DNA of 64,000 bases from contig NZVD01000071.1 of assembly GCA_002701385.1 (NCBI GenBank), forward strand, positions 10,394 to 74,393, written 5' to 3'. Shown piece after piece: positions 33,391-42,699 of the stretch. Position 1 is the stretch's first letter, and the number at the start of each line of letters is the position of its first letter. The DNA is from Rhodopirellula sp. GTDB taxonomy: Bacteria; Planctomycetota; Planctomycetia; Pirellulales; Pirellulaceae. The notes beneath the pieces were generated by a model that was not told the DNA's origin, searched no databases, and saw only the letters and a program-made list of their open reading frames with translations. The position numbers were made by a program, and so were the translations under genes.

Positions 33391-36267
33391 CTATCGCAAG
33401 CGTGCTGCTGCCACGCCTTCACGTTCTTTAATCCGGCGACGGAAGAAAACGAAGACTGCGATCAGCAGTGGAGGGATTGGAGGAATTAACACGGCGAGGA
33501 ACTTATATTGGTTTTGCATTTTCGCAATTTTACGGTTGCTATCACGCCGGATCGTAGCAATCTTTTTATCTCGATCACGTTCCTGTCTTACTCGTTCAAC
33601 TTCTAGTTTTCTTTGGTTTTCCTGTTGCCGGCTATTGAGGTTGATGACCTTGGCACGCAGGATGGCGGGGTCAGGTTTATTGGTGTTTGTGGGATCTTGC
33701 AGTGTCTGAAGTTGAGTTTGTAAATCTTCGATTTCCTGATTGAGATCTTCCTCAATAGAAGCGATCGCACTATCCATTACCTTATGAAATCGTGCAGTTT
33801 CATTCGTCAGGTTTTCCTGTTCGAGATTAATCTGATGCTCGACGGTCTTGAGTGAGCTGTGGCGAAGTTTGCGATTCCGGATCGCTATGTAATCCACTTC
33901 CTTGGTCAGGTAATCCACCACGTTTAACAGGAAGGTGATGTTTTCGAATTTATAGGAGACATCCTGAAAAGCGGTCGGTCTCGCACGCACGGTGAGAAAG
34001 GCATTGAACATAATATCGAGATCACTGATATACACCACTTCGACTTCAGGTGTCTTGCCATCGTCATCGGGCTGAGCTCCTGCTGGAGCCCCCTTTATGT
34101 GAACAGCTAGATTTTGGATGCCATTGGTTCCCTCATTTTGCAACTGCTTAATACGGGATTTCGCGGCACGACTTCCGTTGGCTAATGCCTGTAATTCAAT
34201 CTGATACGGTGCAGACTCCAGCGTGCCGGAATTTCTAATCGAGGATCGAATCAACGGAGTGATCGTCATGTGATCCTTCGTTGGGTCTACTTCGATGGGG
34301 CTGCCTACAGGGATCAGTACTTCCTGTAAATCACGCGTGATGTCATGATCTATTTCGAGATTGCGGGTAAAGATCCAGGTGTCCAGAATGTCCTGATATT
34401 TCAATAAAGGATATGGATTGTCCGTTTGCCAAACGAGATTGGAATCCCAGAGCCCCGGATTGGTTTCAGAAGGCTTGCCTGGAATGTGAATTCCTAATAA
34501 ATCCCAGAGCCGCGAGATACTTCCTTTTTGTTGAGGTGTTCCCGGCAGCCCCATCATTTGTTCGATAGATTGCCGTGGCATACCGGTCCCCGGAGCGGCA
34601 ATGGTTTCAGGCCTGGGGTCTTCAAAGATAACGGCAGGCACACCAGCTTGCAGAGCTCGTAAAATATTCGTCAGCTTTACGTCTTCCAGTGAAGAGGGCT
34701 GAGCAATGAATAGCAGATCATATTCTGTTGTGGAGATCTCTTGCTCGGAGTCGACATTGACAACACGATATTGCTTTTGCAACTCAGTAATAAATCCTTG
34801 TTGAGGAACGCGGGTGGGGCGGCCACTGGCAAAACTATAGCCCCCCATAATATTGGCGTCCGAATCAATCACTCCAATTGTCTTGCGTGTCCCTTTAGCG
34901 ACTGTGGCAATCGAACGAGCTAATTCATATTCCACGGGAATTCCGTAGTCGAAAAACGGAACAACGACCTTCTCTAATCCACTGCGGAACACAGCTCCCA
35001 TAATAATGGGTTGACTGGCGTTTTCTCCGGTAACGTTGATGAGAGAGATACCATGATTGTCGTCTGCATTGGCGACCACCTCATCGTACGATTCCAAATT
35101 GTCATGGAGTGTGAGGAAGATCTTTTCGTGAGAGTCAAATTCCTTGAGTAGAGAAATTAAGTCGTAGCGAGTTTTTATATATTTTTCTGGGACTTGGTTA
35201 CTAATAAAAGCTTCCACATAAACCGGATGTTCCGGTTCAAGGCTGTCAATGAGTTTGCGGGTGTGATCGGAGAGCGAGCTGATTTTGCCCTGCGTGGTAT
35301 CCTGTCTGACAAGGTCGTGTCCATCAAACACAACTGTGAGCGAGAATAACATCACAATCAAAGCACAGATACGAATGAGAAAATGAATCCATAGTCGATC
35401 CCCATCGCGTCCGCCGGACCAGTGGCGTTTGCCGATCATGATCATGCACAGATAAAGGCTAATGCAGATGATCATCACAAAATACATGGTGGAGGATAAA
35501 CTCAGTACGCCCCGTTGAAAGTCATCAAACTGAGCGTGAATTCCCCATTTAGAAATCATCTGGGCAAACCCTGAAGTCGACGAAAACAGATCTGCTGATT
35601 TCGCGGCAACCAGAGGAACATTGAAAGCCAGCCCAAAGACAAAGGCGATCGTCATGTTACTGGTAAGGAAGGAAGCAACCATGCCGATGGCTAGCATCGC
35701 CAGCCCTATCAACCAGTAACCGAAGTAGTTGGTGGCCAGCAAACCTGTGTCTAAATCCACCGTCCAGGCGTTTGGCTCCTTAGCCAGTGAGGCCAGGACC
35801 AGAAAGTTCGAAAACTGAGAGAACAATAGCGACACGGTAAAGATCAGTGCAGCCGAAATGAACTTGCCGATCACAATATCTGAATCACGAGCCGGAAGTG
35901 TGAGCAATAATTCGTCAGTTTTGCCACGACGCTCTTCTGACCAGATTCCCATCGTAATGGCAGGAATATAGATCAACATGATTAATGGCAGATACTCATT
36001 CAGTTGAGATAGATTGGCCAGATTGGCATTGAAAAACTGCTTGGGCCAAAAAGCAGCAAAGGATGTCAGCAAAACAAAGACACAGAGGAATACATATCCG
36101 GTTGGATTGCTGAAGTATCCACGGAAGTTCTGTCGTACCACAGCGATGGCCGCTCGGCGCGTGTAATTCAGTGGGACGAGGATGCCAGCCAGAATGATCA
36201 CGATCAGCAGATCGCGAAAGATCAGGTCACCCAGTGAGACGATTAAATTGGTTCCGGTTTGGTCCAT
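33391..36267 (-). CDS. GldF-GldG-like fused ABC-2 permease/auxiliary protein
   Basis: A 958-aa membrane protein combining an ABC-2 permease (six or so helices in residues 1-320, with GIWSEERRGKTDELLLTLP as the GldF-type intracellular signature) and a GldG-type ABC-auxiliary domain (about 335-720, IDSLEPEHPVYVEAFISNQ onward). A coiled coil (about 840-925, rich in Glu/Gln/Arg) and a C-terminal helix (VLIPPIPPLLIAVFVFF) follow. In Bacteroidota GldF and GldG are separate and are needed with GldA for gliding and surface protein export; fused versions occur in other phyla. Gene order GldA, GldFG, DUF4340 with gaps of 56 and 46 bp indicates one operon. Confidence 0.88.
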   Translation of the reverse strand: MDQTGTNLIVSLGDLIFRDLLIVIILAGILVPLNYTRRAAIAVVRQNFRGYFSNPTGYVFLCVFVLLTSFAAFWPKQFFNANLANLSQLNEYLPLIMLIYIPAITMGIWSEERRGKTDELLLTLPARDSDIVIGKFISAALIFTVSLLFSQFSNFLVLASLAKEPNAWTVDLDTGLLATNYFGYWLIGLAMLAIGMVASFLTSNMTIAFVFGLAFNVPLVAAKSADLFSSTSGFAQMISKWGIHAQFDDFQRGVLSLSSTMYFVMIICISLYLCMIMIGKRHWSGGRDGDRLWIHFLIRICALIVMLFSLTVVFDGHDLVRQDTTQGKISSLSDHTRKLIDSLEPEHPVYVEAFISNQVPEKYIKTRYDLISLLKEFDSHEKIFLTLHDNLESYDEVVANADDNHGISLINVTGENASQPIIMGAVFRSGLEKVVVPFFDYGIPVEYELARSIATVAKGTRKTIGVIDSDANIMGGYSFASGRPTRVPQQGFITELQKQYRVVNVDSEQEISTTEYDLLFIAQPSSLEDVKLTNILRALQAGVPAVIFEDPRPETIAAPGTGMPRQSIEQMMGLPGTPQQKGSISRLWDLLGIHIPGKPSETNPGLWDSNLVWQTDNPYPLLKYQDILDTWIFTRNLEIDHDITRDLQEVLIPVGSPIEVDPTKDHMTITPLIRSSIRNSGTLESAPYQIELQALANGSRAAKSRIKQLQNEGTNGIQNLAVHIKGAPAGAQPDDDGKTPEVEVVYISDLDIMFNAFLTVRARPTAFQDVSYKFENITFLLNVVDYLTKEVDYIAIRNRKLRHSSLKTVEHQINLEQENLTNETARFHKVMDSAIASIEEDLNQEIEDLQTQLQTLQDPTNTNKPDPAILRAKVINLNSRQQENQRKLEVERVRQERDRDKKIATIRRDSNRKIAKMQNQYKFLAVLIPPIPPLLIAVFVFFRRRIKEREGVAAARLR

Positions 36268-36323
36268 TGTCAGTTATTCAAAGAAGAATGTGTGTAAGGC
36301 ATTTAGGCGAGCAAGAGCAGGGC

Positions 36324-37172
36324 TTAGATCTCTTCCGCGACGGTGGTCATCCGACGGAAGGCGGCATCGAGCGGTTCGCCTTCTTCGGCTAGTTCGTCCA
36401 TGGGGCCGTCGTATACTAACTGGCCTTCATTAATCATGATGACTCGACTTGCCATCGCTTCGACCTCCTGCATGATATGAGTGGAAAGCAGGATTGTCCG
36501 GTCTTTCCCAAGTCGATTCATTGTATTGCGGACTTCCTGAATTTGATTCGGGTCCAGCCCCGCGGTTGGTTCATCCATAATTAATACATCGGGTTCATGG
36601 AGTAAGGCTTGAGCCATCCCGACACGCTGGCGATAGCCTTTGGATAGTTTCCCAATGGCTTTGTAAATGACACTGCTTAAGTCACACAGATCAACTACCG
36701 CTTCAATCCGTTCTTCCCGATTACGTTTAGAGAGGCTACGAGCATCAGCAAAAAAAGCTAGTAGCGAGTAGGGTGTCATATCGAGGTATAGCGGCCCATT
36801 TTCTGGTAGGTAACCGAGATGTCTCGAGCCTTCAATACGATGAGTGGCCATGTTGAAGCCGGCAATGCTGGCGACACCTTCTGATGGTGACAAGTAACCG
36901 GTTAGGATTTTCATCGTCGTGCTTTTCCCCGCTCCGTTAGGACCGAGGAAGGCTACGACTTCACCACGTTTGATTTGGAAGTTAATATCTCGAGTCGCTG
37001 TAAACTCTCCATAAAACTTGGATAGTTGATTTGCCTCGATCATGACCTCATCGCTTACCTCCACCGTTTCCGGCAGTGATGCAGCTTGAGGTTGCTGGGA
37101 CTCGGGCGTCTCCAAGGAATCCTCGTCTGATTTAGAGGCAAGTAGCTGGGATATGGAGTCTTCTTCAGTCAT
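36324..37172 (-). CDS. ABC transporter ATP-binding protein (GldA-like)
   Basis: A 282-aa ATPase. About 45 acidic/Gln-rich residues precede the core; then Walker A GPNGAGKST, the signature LSKGYRQRVG, Walker B VLIMDEPTAGLDP and the H-loop STH are all intact. It energises the GldFG-like permease encoded 56 bp downstream. The ATG at 37172 has no strong Shine-Dalgarno. The N-terminal extension is not needed for ATPase function and could be a regulatory tail, or the true start might be the ATG at VMIEANQLS, but the extension has normal codon use. Confidence 0.92.
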   Translation of the reverse strand: MTEEDSISQLLASKSDEDSLETPESQQPQAASLPETVEVSDEVMIEANQLSKFYGEFTATRDINFQIKRGEVVAFLGPNGAGKSTTMKILTGYLSPSEGVASIAGFNMATHRIEGSRHLGYLPENGPLYLDMTPYSLLAFFADARSLSKRNREERIEAVVDLCDLSSVIYKAIGKLSKGYRQRVGMAQALLHEPDVLIMDEPTAGLDPNQIQEVRNTMNRLGKDRTILLSTHIMQEVEAMASRVIMINEGQLVYDGPMDELAEEGEPLDAAFRRMTTVAEEI

Positions 37173-37331
37173 TTGATTAAAGGGGGCAGGCTGTAATTAC
37201 CAATAAAAGTTCGGATGGTGTTTGGAGGTTATCGAATGAGGGTTATATCTGGAATTGAGTATTGTGTTAATACGGCTTTGATTGGATTCTTGTTCTCAAA
37301 TTCATGGAAGTGTTAACAAGACGTTATCTAA

Positions 37332-37357
37332 CTAGCCGGACTTGCTAGCCGGACTTG
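37332..37357. repeat. Tandem 13-bp duplication at the nadB stop codon
   Basis: CTAGCCGGACTTG occurs twice in a row (37332-37344 and 37345-37357). On the minus strand the first-read copy ends with the last nadB codons and TAG, and the second copy repeats them directly downstream. Because 13 is not a multiple of 3, the repeated stop is in another frame. A recent slippage event is the simplest explanation. Confidence 0.85.
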
Positions 37358-38946
37358 GAAATCCGCAAGTGACGCTCCCAATTGTCATCCAATCCTGGGA
37401 AGTCCGTTCGCAAGTGGACTCCGCGTGATTCCTCCCGCTGAAAAGCTGCATCCACCATGATACGGGCCACTGTAAGCATATTTTGCAATTCCCATCCCTG
37501 AAGGCTGGTGAATTGTGCGGGGAGTACATAGCGTCTCCAGCGATCAATTGTCTCCAAGGCTTCTTTTAAGGTATCTGCTTGACGGCGGACACCAACAAAT
37601 CGCCACATCAAGCTTTTCAGGGAATTGGTTATGTCAGGCAAGTCCATGATTTCATTGGTCGAAGCGATATTCGGATTACTGATTTGATAGGCCTCGTAGT
37701 GATCCTGCATTTGGGAAGCCGCATCAGAAGCTCCCTTTCCGGCATGAGCTCCAAAAACCAGGCTCTCTAATAAACTGTTAGATGCCAATCGATTGGCTCC
37801 GTGAAGTCCGCTGGCTGAGACTTCTCCGGCGGCCCAAAGCCCTGGTAACGTGGTTCTCCCCTGAGCGTCCACGGTAACACCGCCAATCATGTAATGAGCG
37901 CCCGGGCGAACTGGGATGCGATCGGAGGTAATATTGATTCCAAATTTCTCACAAGTCCGTGCAATCCCTGGGAAACGTCCAGTGACGTAAGACGCGTTGA
38001 GATGGGCTAGGTCGAGGTAAACGCAAGGGTGTCGTTTCTTTTCCATTTGGGAAACGATTGCTTGAGAGACAACATCTCGTGGAGCCAACTCACCTCGTTG
38101 ATCATACTCGTTCATAAAGCGATGGCCATTGTTGTCGACCAAATAGGCCCCCTCACCACGCATCGCTTCAGTAATTAGATTCCGACTACTCCCTGCAATG
38201 TACAGAACGGTTGGATGAAATTGCATGAATTCCATATCGGACAGCTCGGCGCCGGCTCGGTACGCTAACGCATGGCCGTCGGCAGTGGCAACTGAAGGGT
38301 TCGTCGACTCCCGGTAGAGTTGCCCGGCACCACCGGTACAAAGGATTGTCTGCTTTGCCCAGACCATGATCATCTCATTGTTTTGACGAATGAGAGCGCC
38401 ACGGCAAATTCCGTCTTCTGTGAGCAAGTCCAGAGTAAAGGTGTTTTCAAGTATCGATACGTTACGGAGTTTCCGAGTCCATTGGATCATGGCCCGGATG
38501 ATCTCTTTGCCGGTCGAATCACCTAACGCATGTAAGATCCGGTGGTGACTATGCCCTCCCTCACGCCCAAGAGATAATTCGCCTGAATTTCGGTCGAAAT
38601 TGGTGCCCCATTGCATGAGCTCACGAATCCGGTCCGGAGCCTCTTTGATTACCATGTCGACGATATCTTGGTCACATAAGCTTCCACCTGCCGTTAACGT
38701 ATCCTGAATATGGTTTTCAAAGTTGTCTTCGGGGTGCATTACTCCGGCAATCCCACCCTGTGCATAATTGCTGTTGGATTGTTGTAACTGATCCTTAGTG
38801 ACAATCATCAGACTGTTGGATGAACTGACAGCGTTGGCAGCTCGTAAACCAGCCAGACCACCCCCAATGATGAGCACATCGGTAAAGCGGTGAGCTACAT
38901 CCTTGGGATGAAAGGGAACGAGATAACGAGGAGTAATATCGGGCAT
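37345..38946 (-). CDS. nadB: L-aspartate oxidase
   Basis: A 533-aa flavoprotein of normal family length that oxidises L-aspartate to iminoaspartate for NAD synthesis. The FAD-binding motif IIGGGLAGLRAA (about 26-37), the YAQGGIAGV loop, HHRILHALGDSTG, EFMQFHPTVLY and the Arg-rich QRGELAPRD region match NadB rather than succinate dehydrogenase; the C-terminal capping domain is also present. nadA and nadC are not nearby, so it is probably a single-gene transcript. The ATG at 38946 is the family start. The 3' end carries the tandem duplication described separately. Confidence 0.94.
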   Translation of the reverse strand: MPDITPRYLVPFHPKDVAHRFTDVLIIGGGLAGLRAANAVSSSNSLMIVTKDQLQQSNSNYAQGGIAGVMHPEDNFENHIQDTLTAGGSLCDQDIVDMVIKEAPDRIRELMQWGTNFDRNSGELSLGREGGHSHHRILHALGDSTGKEIIRAMIQWTRKLRNVSILENTFTLDLLTEDGICRGALIRQNNEMIMVWAKQTILCTGGAGQLYRESTNPSVATADGHALAYRAGAELSDMEFMQFHPTVLYIAGSSRNLITEAMRGEGAYLVDNNGHRFMNEYDQRGELAPRDVVSQAIVSQMEKKRHPCVYLDLAHLNASYVTGRFPGIARTCEKFGINITSDRIPVRPGAHYMIGGVTVDAQGRTTLPGLWAAGEVSASGLHGANRLASNSLLESLVFGAHAGKGASDAASQMQDHYEAYQISNPNIASTNEIMDLPDITNSLKSLMWRFVGVRRQADTLKEALETIDRWRRYVLPAQFTSLQGWELQNMLTVARIMVDAAFQREESRGVHLRTDFPGLDDNWERHLRISKSG

Positions 38947-39078
38947 ATCAGATACTTAGGACAGGGGAGTACTCTCTTTAATAGTACGCTATGTGCGTAC
39001 ATGCATTCCCTGCACACAGTTAGCGGCAAGTCCTTTTTCCCGCTTTTTAATAGGTGTGGCTGTTGTCGTCGTTACAAC

Positions 39079-42000
39079 CTATTCATCTGATACATTCGTA
39101 CCGGTTCGGAAGGATTTGAATCGATGTTGTAGATGAGCTGGCAGGCCTGATAGAGCTCCACTACCACGGACTCCCTGAACATCCTGCTGATTACTTTTCA
39201 CCTGTCGGATTCCGGATTGAGTCGTGGGGCGCAGGCCAAGGGATTTCAAAGTATCAGATAAAACCGTTTTGCCAGCGTCTGTGGTGTCTTGTTGCAGAGC
39301 TTCGTAACGAGCCACCATCTCCCGTAGTTGTTCGGCTGTGATTCCTAAGTCCTCCAGTAAGTCATCACTCGGATTATCCTGATGATCTCGCAGGTATTTT
39401 AAGGCCAAGTCAGTGGCACGTTTGGCATATTCCAGCTGAGCCTCTTCCGATTCGTCAATTTGTTCGGGCAATCCAAGGTTATCGACTTGCTCAGCGTCCT
39501 GTTGACCGGTCCCGGATTGTGAATTGGCTTCAGCTCCTGCTGACTGATCAGTAGCACCTGGCGAGTCAGTTGACTCCTGCGTGCCCGGTGTATCAGTCAC
39601 CTTTTCTCCATTGGGGTTGTTTTCGTCGCCAGCCGACATATCACTCTTTTCACTCTGCTGTGGACCACCAGTTTGAGTCGTGTCCGTATCGCTACCTCCC
39701 ATATCTTCGACCTGTTCACCGGAGTCGCCTACATCACCATTGCGAGGATCCTTCATCGGGTCTTTTGTGTTCATACCCTGAGCATCAGGATTAGCAGATG
39801 CGTCATCTGCCTGCTGATTTGCAGGATCCCCGGTCTTAGGTTTTCCCGAATCGGTTTGCGTATTTGGTTGTCCTTCGACATTCTGCATAGAATCGGAATT
39901 TCCATCTGTCGCCGCTGGCTTTTCATTGGACGACTGTTCTGTTGGATTTTCATCGCCCTGATTCATGGGAGGCGTTTGAGGCGGCTCATTAGAAGGAGTA
40001 TCGCCGGTCGTGGATTCCTGATTTTGCATATCGCGTAAACGGTCAAGAAGCTTATCAAAGATGTCGCCATCATGCTTGTCATCCGATTTGGCTCCGTCTT
40101 CTCCCCCTTCTTGTTCTGGGGTGTTACCGGAGTTGTTTTGATTCCCGGATTCTCCGGTCGATTGACCACTTACCGACTCATCCGAAGATTGGATACTTTC
40201 CCCGGTATCCGCAGTGTCCTGAGCATTACTATCGTTTCCTGACTCACCGGAATCTGAGTTGTTGCTCGATTCTCCTGTCCCTGCATTTCCGGTGTCAGTT
40301 CCTGTTTCACTTTCAGGATTGTTGTCTCCCGGCATGTCGTTATCAGAGTTTCCATCATTGGTATCGCTGGGAGGGCCTCCCCGATCTGCTGGCGCATTTT
40401 CGCCTTTACCGTCATTTGACTCTTCAGACGGATTCCCCTGACCTCCGGAACCCCCGTTTTCATTATTCGGTTCTCCGCCTTCTTCCGGGTTTTCAGAAGA
40501 TCCTCCGGTCTCGCCTTCTCCAGAACTATTACTTCCTCCATCAGGAGCCATGCCTTCTTCGCTACCCATTTCATTCGGTGCATCTTCCATGTTGTCCGAT
40601 GGCTGCTGCGTCATGTCGCCATCGTCCGTCCCGTTTTCTTCGTCAGGATTTTCCGGAGTATCAACAGGGGCAGTTACATGAATTACTAGATGTTCACTTT
40701 GACTCTGATTAGGTCGTGGATTCGAGGCTGTTTTTCTATTGTCTGCTGCTTCACCGTAAAGCGTGATCCGTGTCCCTGGCGTAAGCCCCAATTTCGTTGG
40801 TGTGAATTTGGTATTAAAACGGCGTTGCATTTCCTGTGATTGCGGGGGTTCCAGCAACTCCACACGAATATCGTCATGGGCCTGTCGAGTGATCACCATA
40901 GATACCGATGACAATGCGAAGTCGGGATCGTAAGCCTGCCACTCTAGTTGCAGCGTCTGATTGGCGGCCAACTCCACCGGGCCGTTGCGTACTTCCCGTG
41001 AGGCCGGTTGGGTGAATTCAATTAGCGGAGGCAGATCCTGTAGGGTCGTGATCGAATATTCAATGGCATGTGGGTTGGTCTTACCTGATTTGGATTTGAA
41101 GAAGACCTGGTAGCCCGAGTAAAGAGGTATTTGTTCGCTGTCGACTCGTAATTCCAATTCAGATGCCGCAGTCAATTCATCGGTGACTTCCATTGCTTGT
41201 CGTTGAGAACCACCGTCCCTAGTCCTTAGTTGCAGCCAGGCTGAGTCGATAGCAGCATTGGCTGTTGCATGGATTTGGACACGACTGCCTTCCAATGCTT
41301 CCAGATTGAATTGTGTCGAACTCGAGGAGGCCGGCAGATTGGTGTAAGCAGGACGAGTCGTTTTTACTTGAGTGACTCGTATCGAAGGTGCCGGGATGAC
41401 CTGCACTTTAAACTGTTTGCTTAATGCCGTCCGGCCGCCCGGATCGCCAGCTTCGATCCAGTATCGAAAACTTTGCTGGATCCCATGTGGAACTTCGTCC
41501 AATGTGAATTCATACTTGTTGTCGTTCAGCATCATTAGGTGCTTCTGACGAGCGGAGGTTCCATCAAGAGACTTGGTGATCAAGTGGACTGGTTGTCCTT
41601 CGCTGATCCCATCAACCTTTGCGGAAAAGGTCACGGTAGCACCATAGTTGATTTCGATCTCTCCCGGTTCGATCTGGTCGATAATGATTTCGGAAGGTCG
41701 TTGCACGTCGTCCCACGGGATTAAAATACGATGCATTGTCTGAAGCGACGGATTAGGCATGCAGGCAAAGTAGATTGCCGTCACTGCCATGCTGGCGAGA
41801 CTGGAGTATCCCCACCAGGAAGTGGTGGTCGCGTCGGCGCCATCCAGTGCTCGCTCGTTGTCCAAATCTAAATAAGCCTGTTTTTCCATCGATTGGGCAA
41901 TGGACGGATGGGTGTAATTTGAATCTTTGATTTGCCAGTAATTAGAAACGCTGTTCCTGATCTCGGGCGAGATGGCTTCAATCTGCTGAGCGACATAGAG

Positions 42001-42312
42001 CGGATTAATTCTCCCGCGGAGCGAACATCCAATGAAGTAAATACTCGCAGGTGGAAAGAGAATGACCAGTAACAGGAAATATAACCAGCGACCTAGAGAT
42101 CCAAGCGACCCATTGTCAACGAGCAGATATGCCCAATGGTCGATTAAAAATGCGGAGCAAAGTAGTACTAAGCCTGCCAATGCCGATCGGCTAAGCATCG
42201 TTAGAAGATCGAGTAGCTTCCAACGCCGGCAATTGGATTGCAATACGTTAGCGATTTCACCTGCTTCCGCAGTTTCGCTGAGATCGTGTTGTGATAACGA
42301 GCCTGTGGCCAT
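39079..42312 (-). CDS. Large membrane protein with DUF4175-like region and acidic low-complexity tract
   Basis: A 1077-aa protein. Two membrane helices lie near residues 40-60 and 75-100 and a third near 175-190. Beta-rich extracytoplasmic domains follow to about 545 (repeated V-K-T-T-R-P-A-Y-T and R-N-G-P-V-E-L type segments), resembling the DUF4175 group often found beside MoxR/VWA genes. Residues of about 548-942 are nearly pure Gly/Ser/Asn/Asp/Glu/Gln/Thr low complexity. A short conserved-looking helical tail (about 943-1077, LEYAKRATDLALKYLRDH) ends the protein. The low-complexity tract makes long false ORFs on the other strand. The function is unknown; a periplasmic linker or surface-anchoring role is an inference. 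Confidence 0.75.
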   Translation of the reverse strand: MATGSLSQHDLSETAEAGEIANVLQSNCRRWKLLDLLTMLSRSALAGLVLLCSAFLIDHWAYLLVDNGSLGSLGRWLYFLLLVILFPPASIYFIGCSLRGRINPLYVAQQIEAISPEIRNSVSNYWQIKDSNYTHPSIAQSMEKQAYLDLDNERALDGADATTTSWWGYSSLASMAVTAIYFACMPNPSLQTMHRILIPWDDVQRPSEIIIDQIEPGEIEINYGATVTFSAKVDGISEGQPVHLITKSLDGTSARQKHLMMLNDNKYEFTLDEVPHGIQQSFRYWIEAGDPGGRTALSKQFKVQVIPAPSIRVTQVKTTRPAYTNLPASSSSTQFNLEALEGSRVQIHATANAAIDSAWLQLRTRDGGSQRQAMEVTDELTAASELELRVDSEQIPLYSGYQVFFKSKSGKTNPHAIEYSITTLQDLPPLIEFTQPASREVRNGPVELAANQTLQLEWQAYDPDFALSSVSMVITRQAHDDIRVELLEPPQSQEMQRRFNTKFTPTKLGLTPGTRITLYGEAADNRKTASNPRPNQSQSEHLVIHVTAPVDTPENPDEENGTDDGDMTQQPSDNMEDAPNEMGSEEGMAPDGGSNSSGEGETGGSSENPEEGGEPNNENGGSGGQGNPSEESNDGKGENAPADRGGPPSDTNDGNSDNDMPGDNNPESETGTDTGNAGTGESSNNSDSGESGNDSNAQDTADTGESIQSSDESVSGQSTGESGNQNNSGNTPEQEGGEDGAKSDDKHDGDIFDKLLDRLRDMQNQESTTGDTPSNEPPQTPPMNQGDENPTEQSSNEKPAATDGNSDSMQNVEGQPNTQTDSGKPKTGDPANQQADDASANPDAQGMNTKDPMKDPRNGDVGDSGEQVEDMGGSDTDTTQTGGPQQSEKSDMSAGDENNPNGEKVTDTPGTQESTDSPGATDQSAGAEANSQSGTGQQDAEQVDNLGLPEQIDESEEAQLEYAKRATDLALKYLRDHQDNPSDDLLEDLGITAEQLREMVARYEALQQDTTDAGKTVLSDTLKSLGLRPTTQSGIRQVKSNQQDVQGVRGSGALSGLPAHLQHRFKSFRTGTNVSDE

Positions 42313-42699
42313 GCAATCTGCCCAATAATTTCAATTGACTAGTACTACTTATTATAGACGTCTATCGCGTTGTAAAGTTCCATTGTTTTTAGAACTTCAA
42401 CGACTGAGCGGTCGATGAGGGACACGCCGACCAGATGTAGTGCTATTACTATGAACTCGTAAAGAGTCTAAAGTACAATATTAGATAAGCACCACCTTTT
42501 ATTTATCGGCTTATTTGTAGCTGTTTCTCCCTGACATTTATGCTATTCATGTCTCGTCGACGGAGAAATTCGAGTCGTTCCAAAGCTATCGATGCTCGCG
42601 TCTCCTTAGCATAAGTCCGATTAGGGTAAAGCGTGTTGGCTTTATGATAGCCAACCTAAGCCGACTGATACACAACTCTGTAAGAATAGGTAATTTTCA
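42313..42699. other. Divergent intergenic region between the DUF4175-like and UxaA-type genes
   Basis: About 390 bp. It contains a -10 box overlapping a 12-bp palindrome (42351-42365, listed separately) and a nested hairpin upstream of the UxaA-type gene: GTTGGCT (42635-42641) pairs with AGCCAAC (42649-42655), flanked by TTAGG (42621-42625) and CCTAA (42655-42659). A 24-codon Arg-rich ORF at 42540-42614 lacks support. No tRNA is seen. Confidence 0.5.
42351..42365 (-). promoter_or_regulatory. -10 box overlapping a 12-bp palindrome
   Basis: On the minus strand TATAAT (42351-42356) lies about 40 bp before the ATG at 42312. The perfect palindrome ATAGACGTCTAT (42354-42365) overlaps its upstream half. 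A regulator bound there would block the polymerase. The -35 region is poor. Confidence 0.4.

Noticed and set aside
40170-40583. Long alternative frames in the low-complexity tract
   Set aside because: Repetitive Gly/Ser/Asn/Glu codons keep several frames open by chance.
42540-42614. 24-codon Arg-rich ORF in the divergent spacer
   Set aside because: Too short and without a ribosome binding site; basic codons are common by chance.
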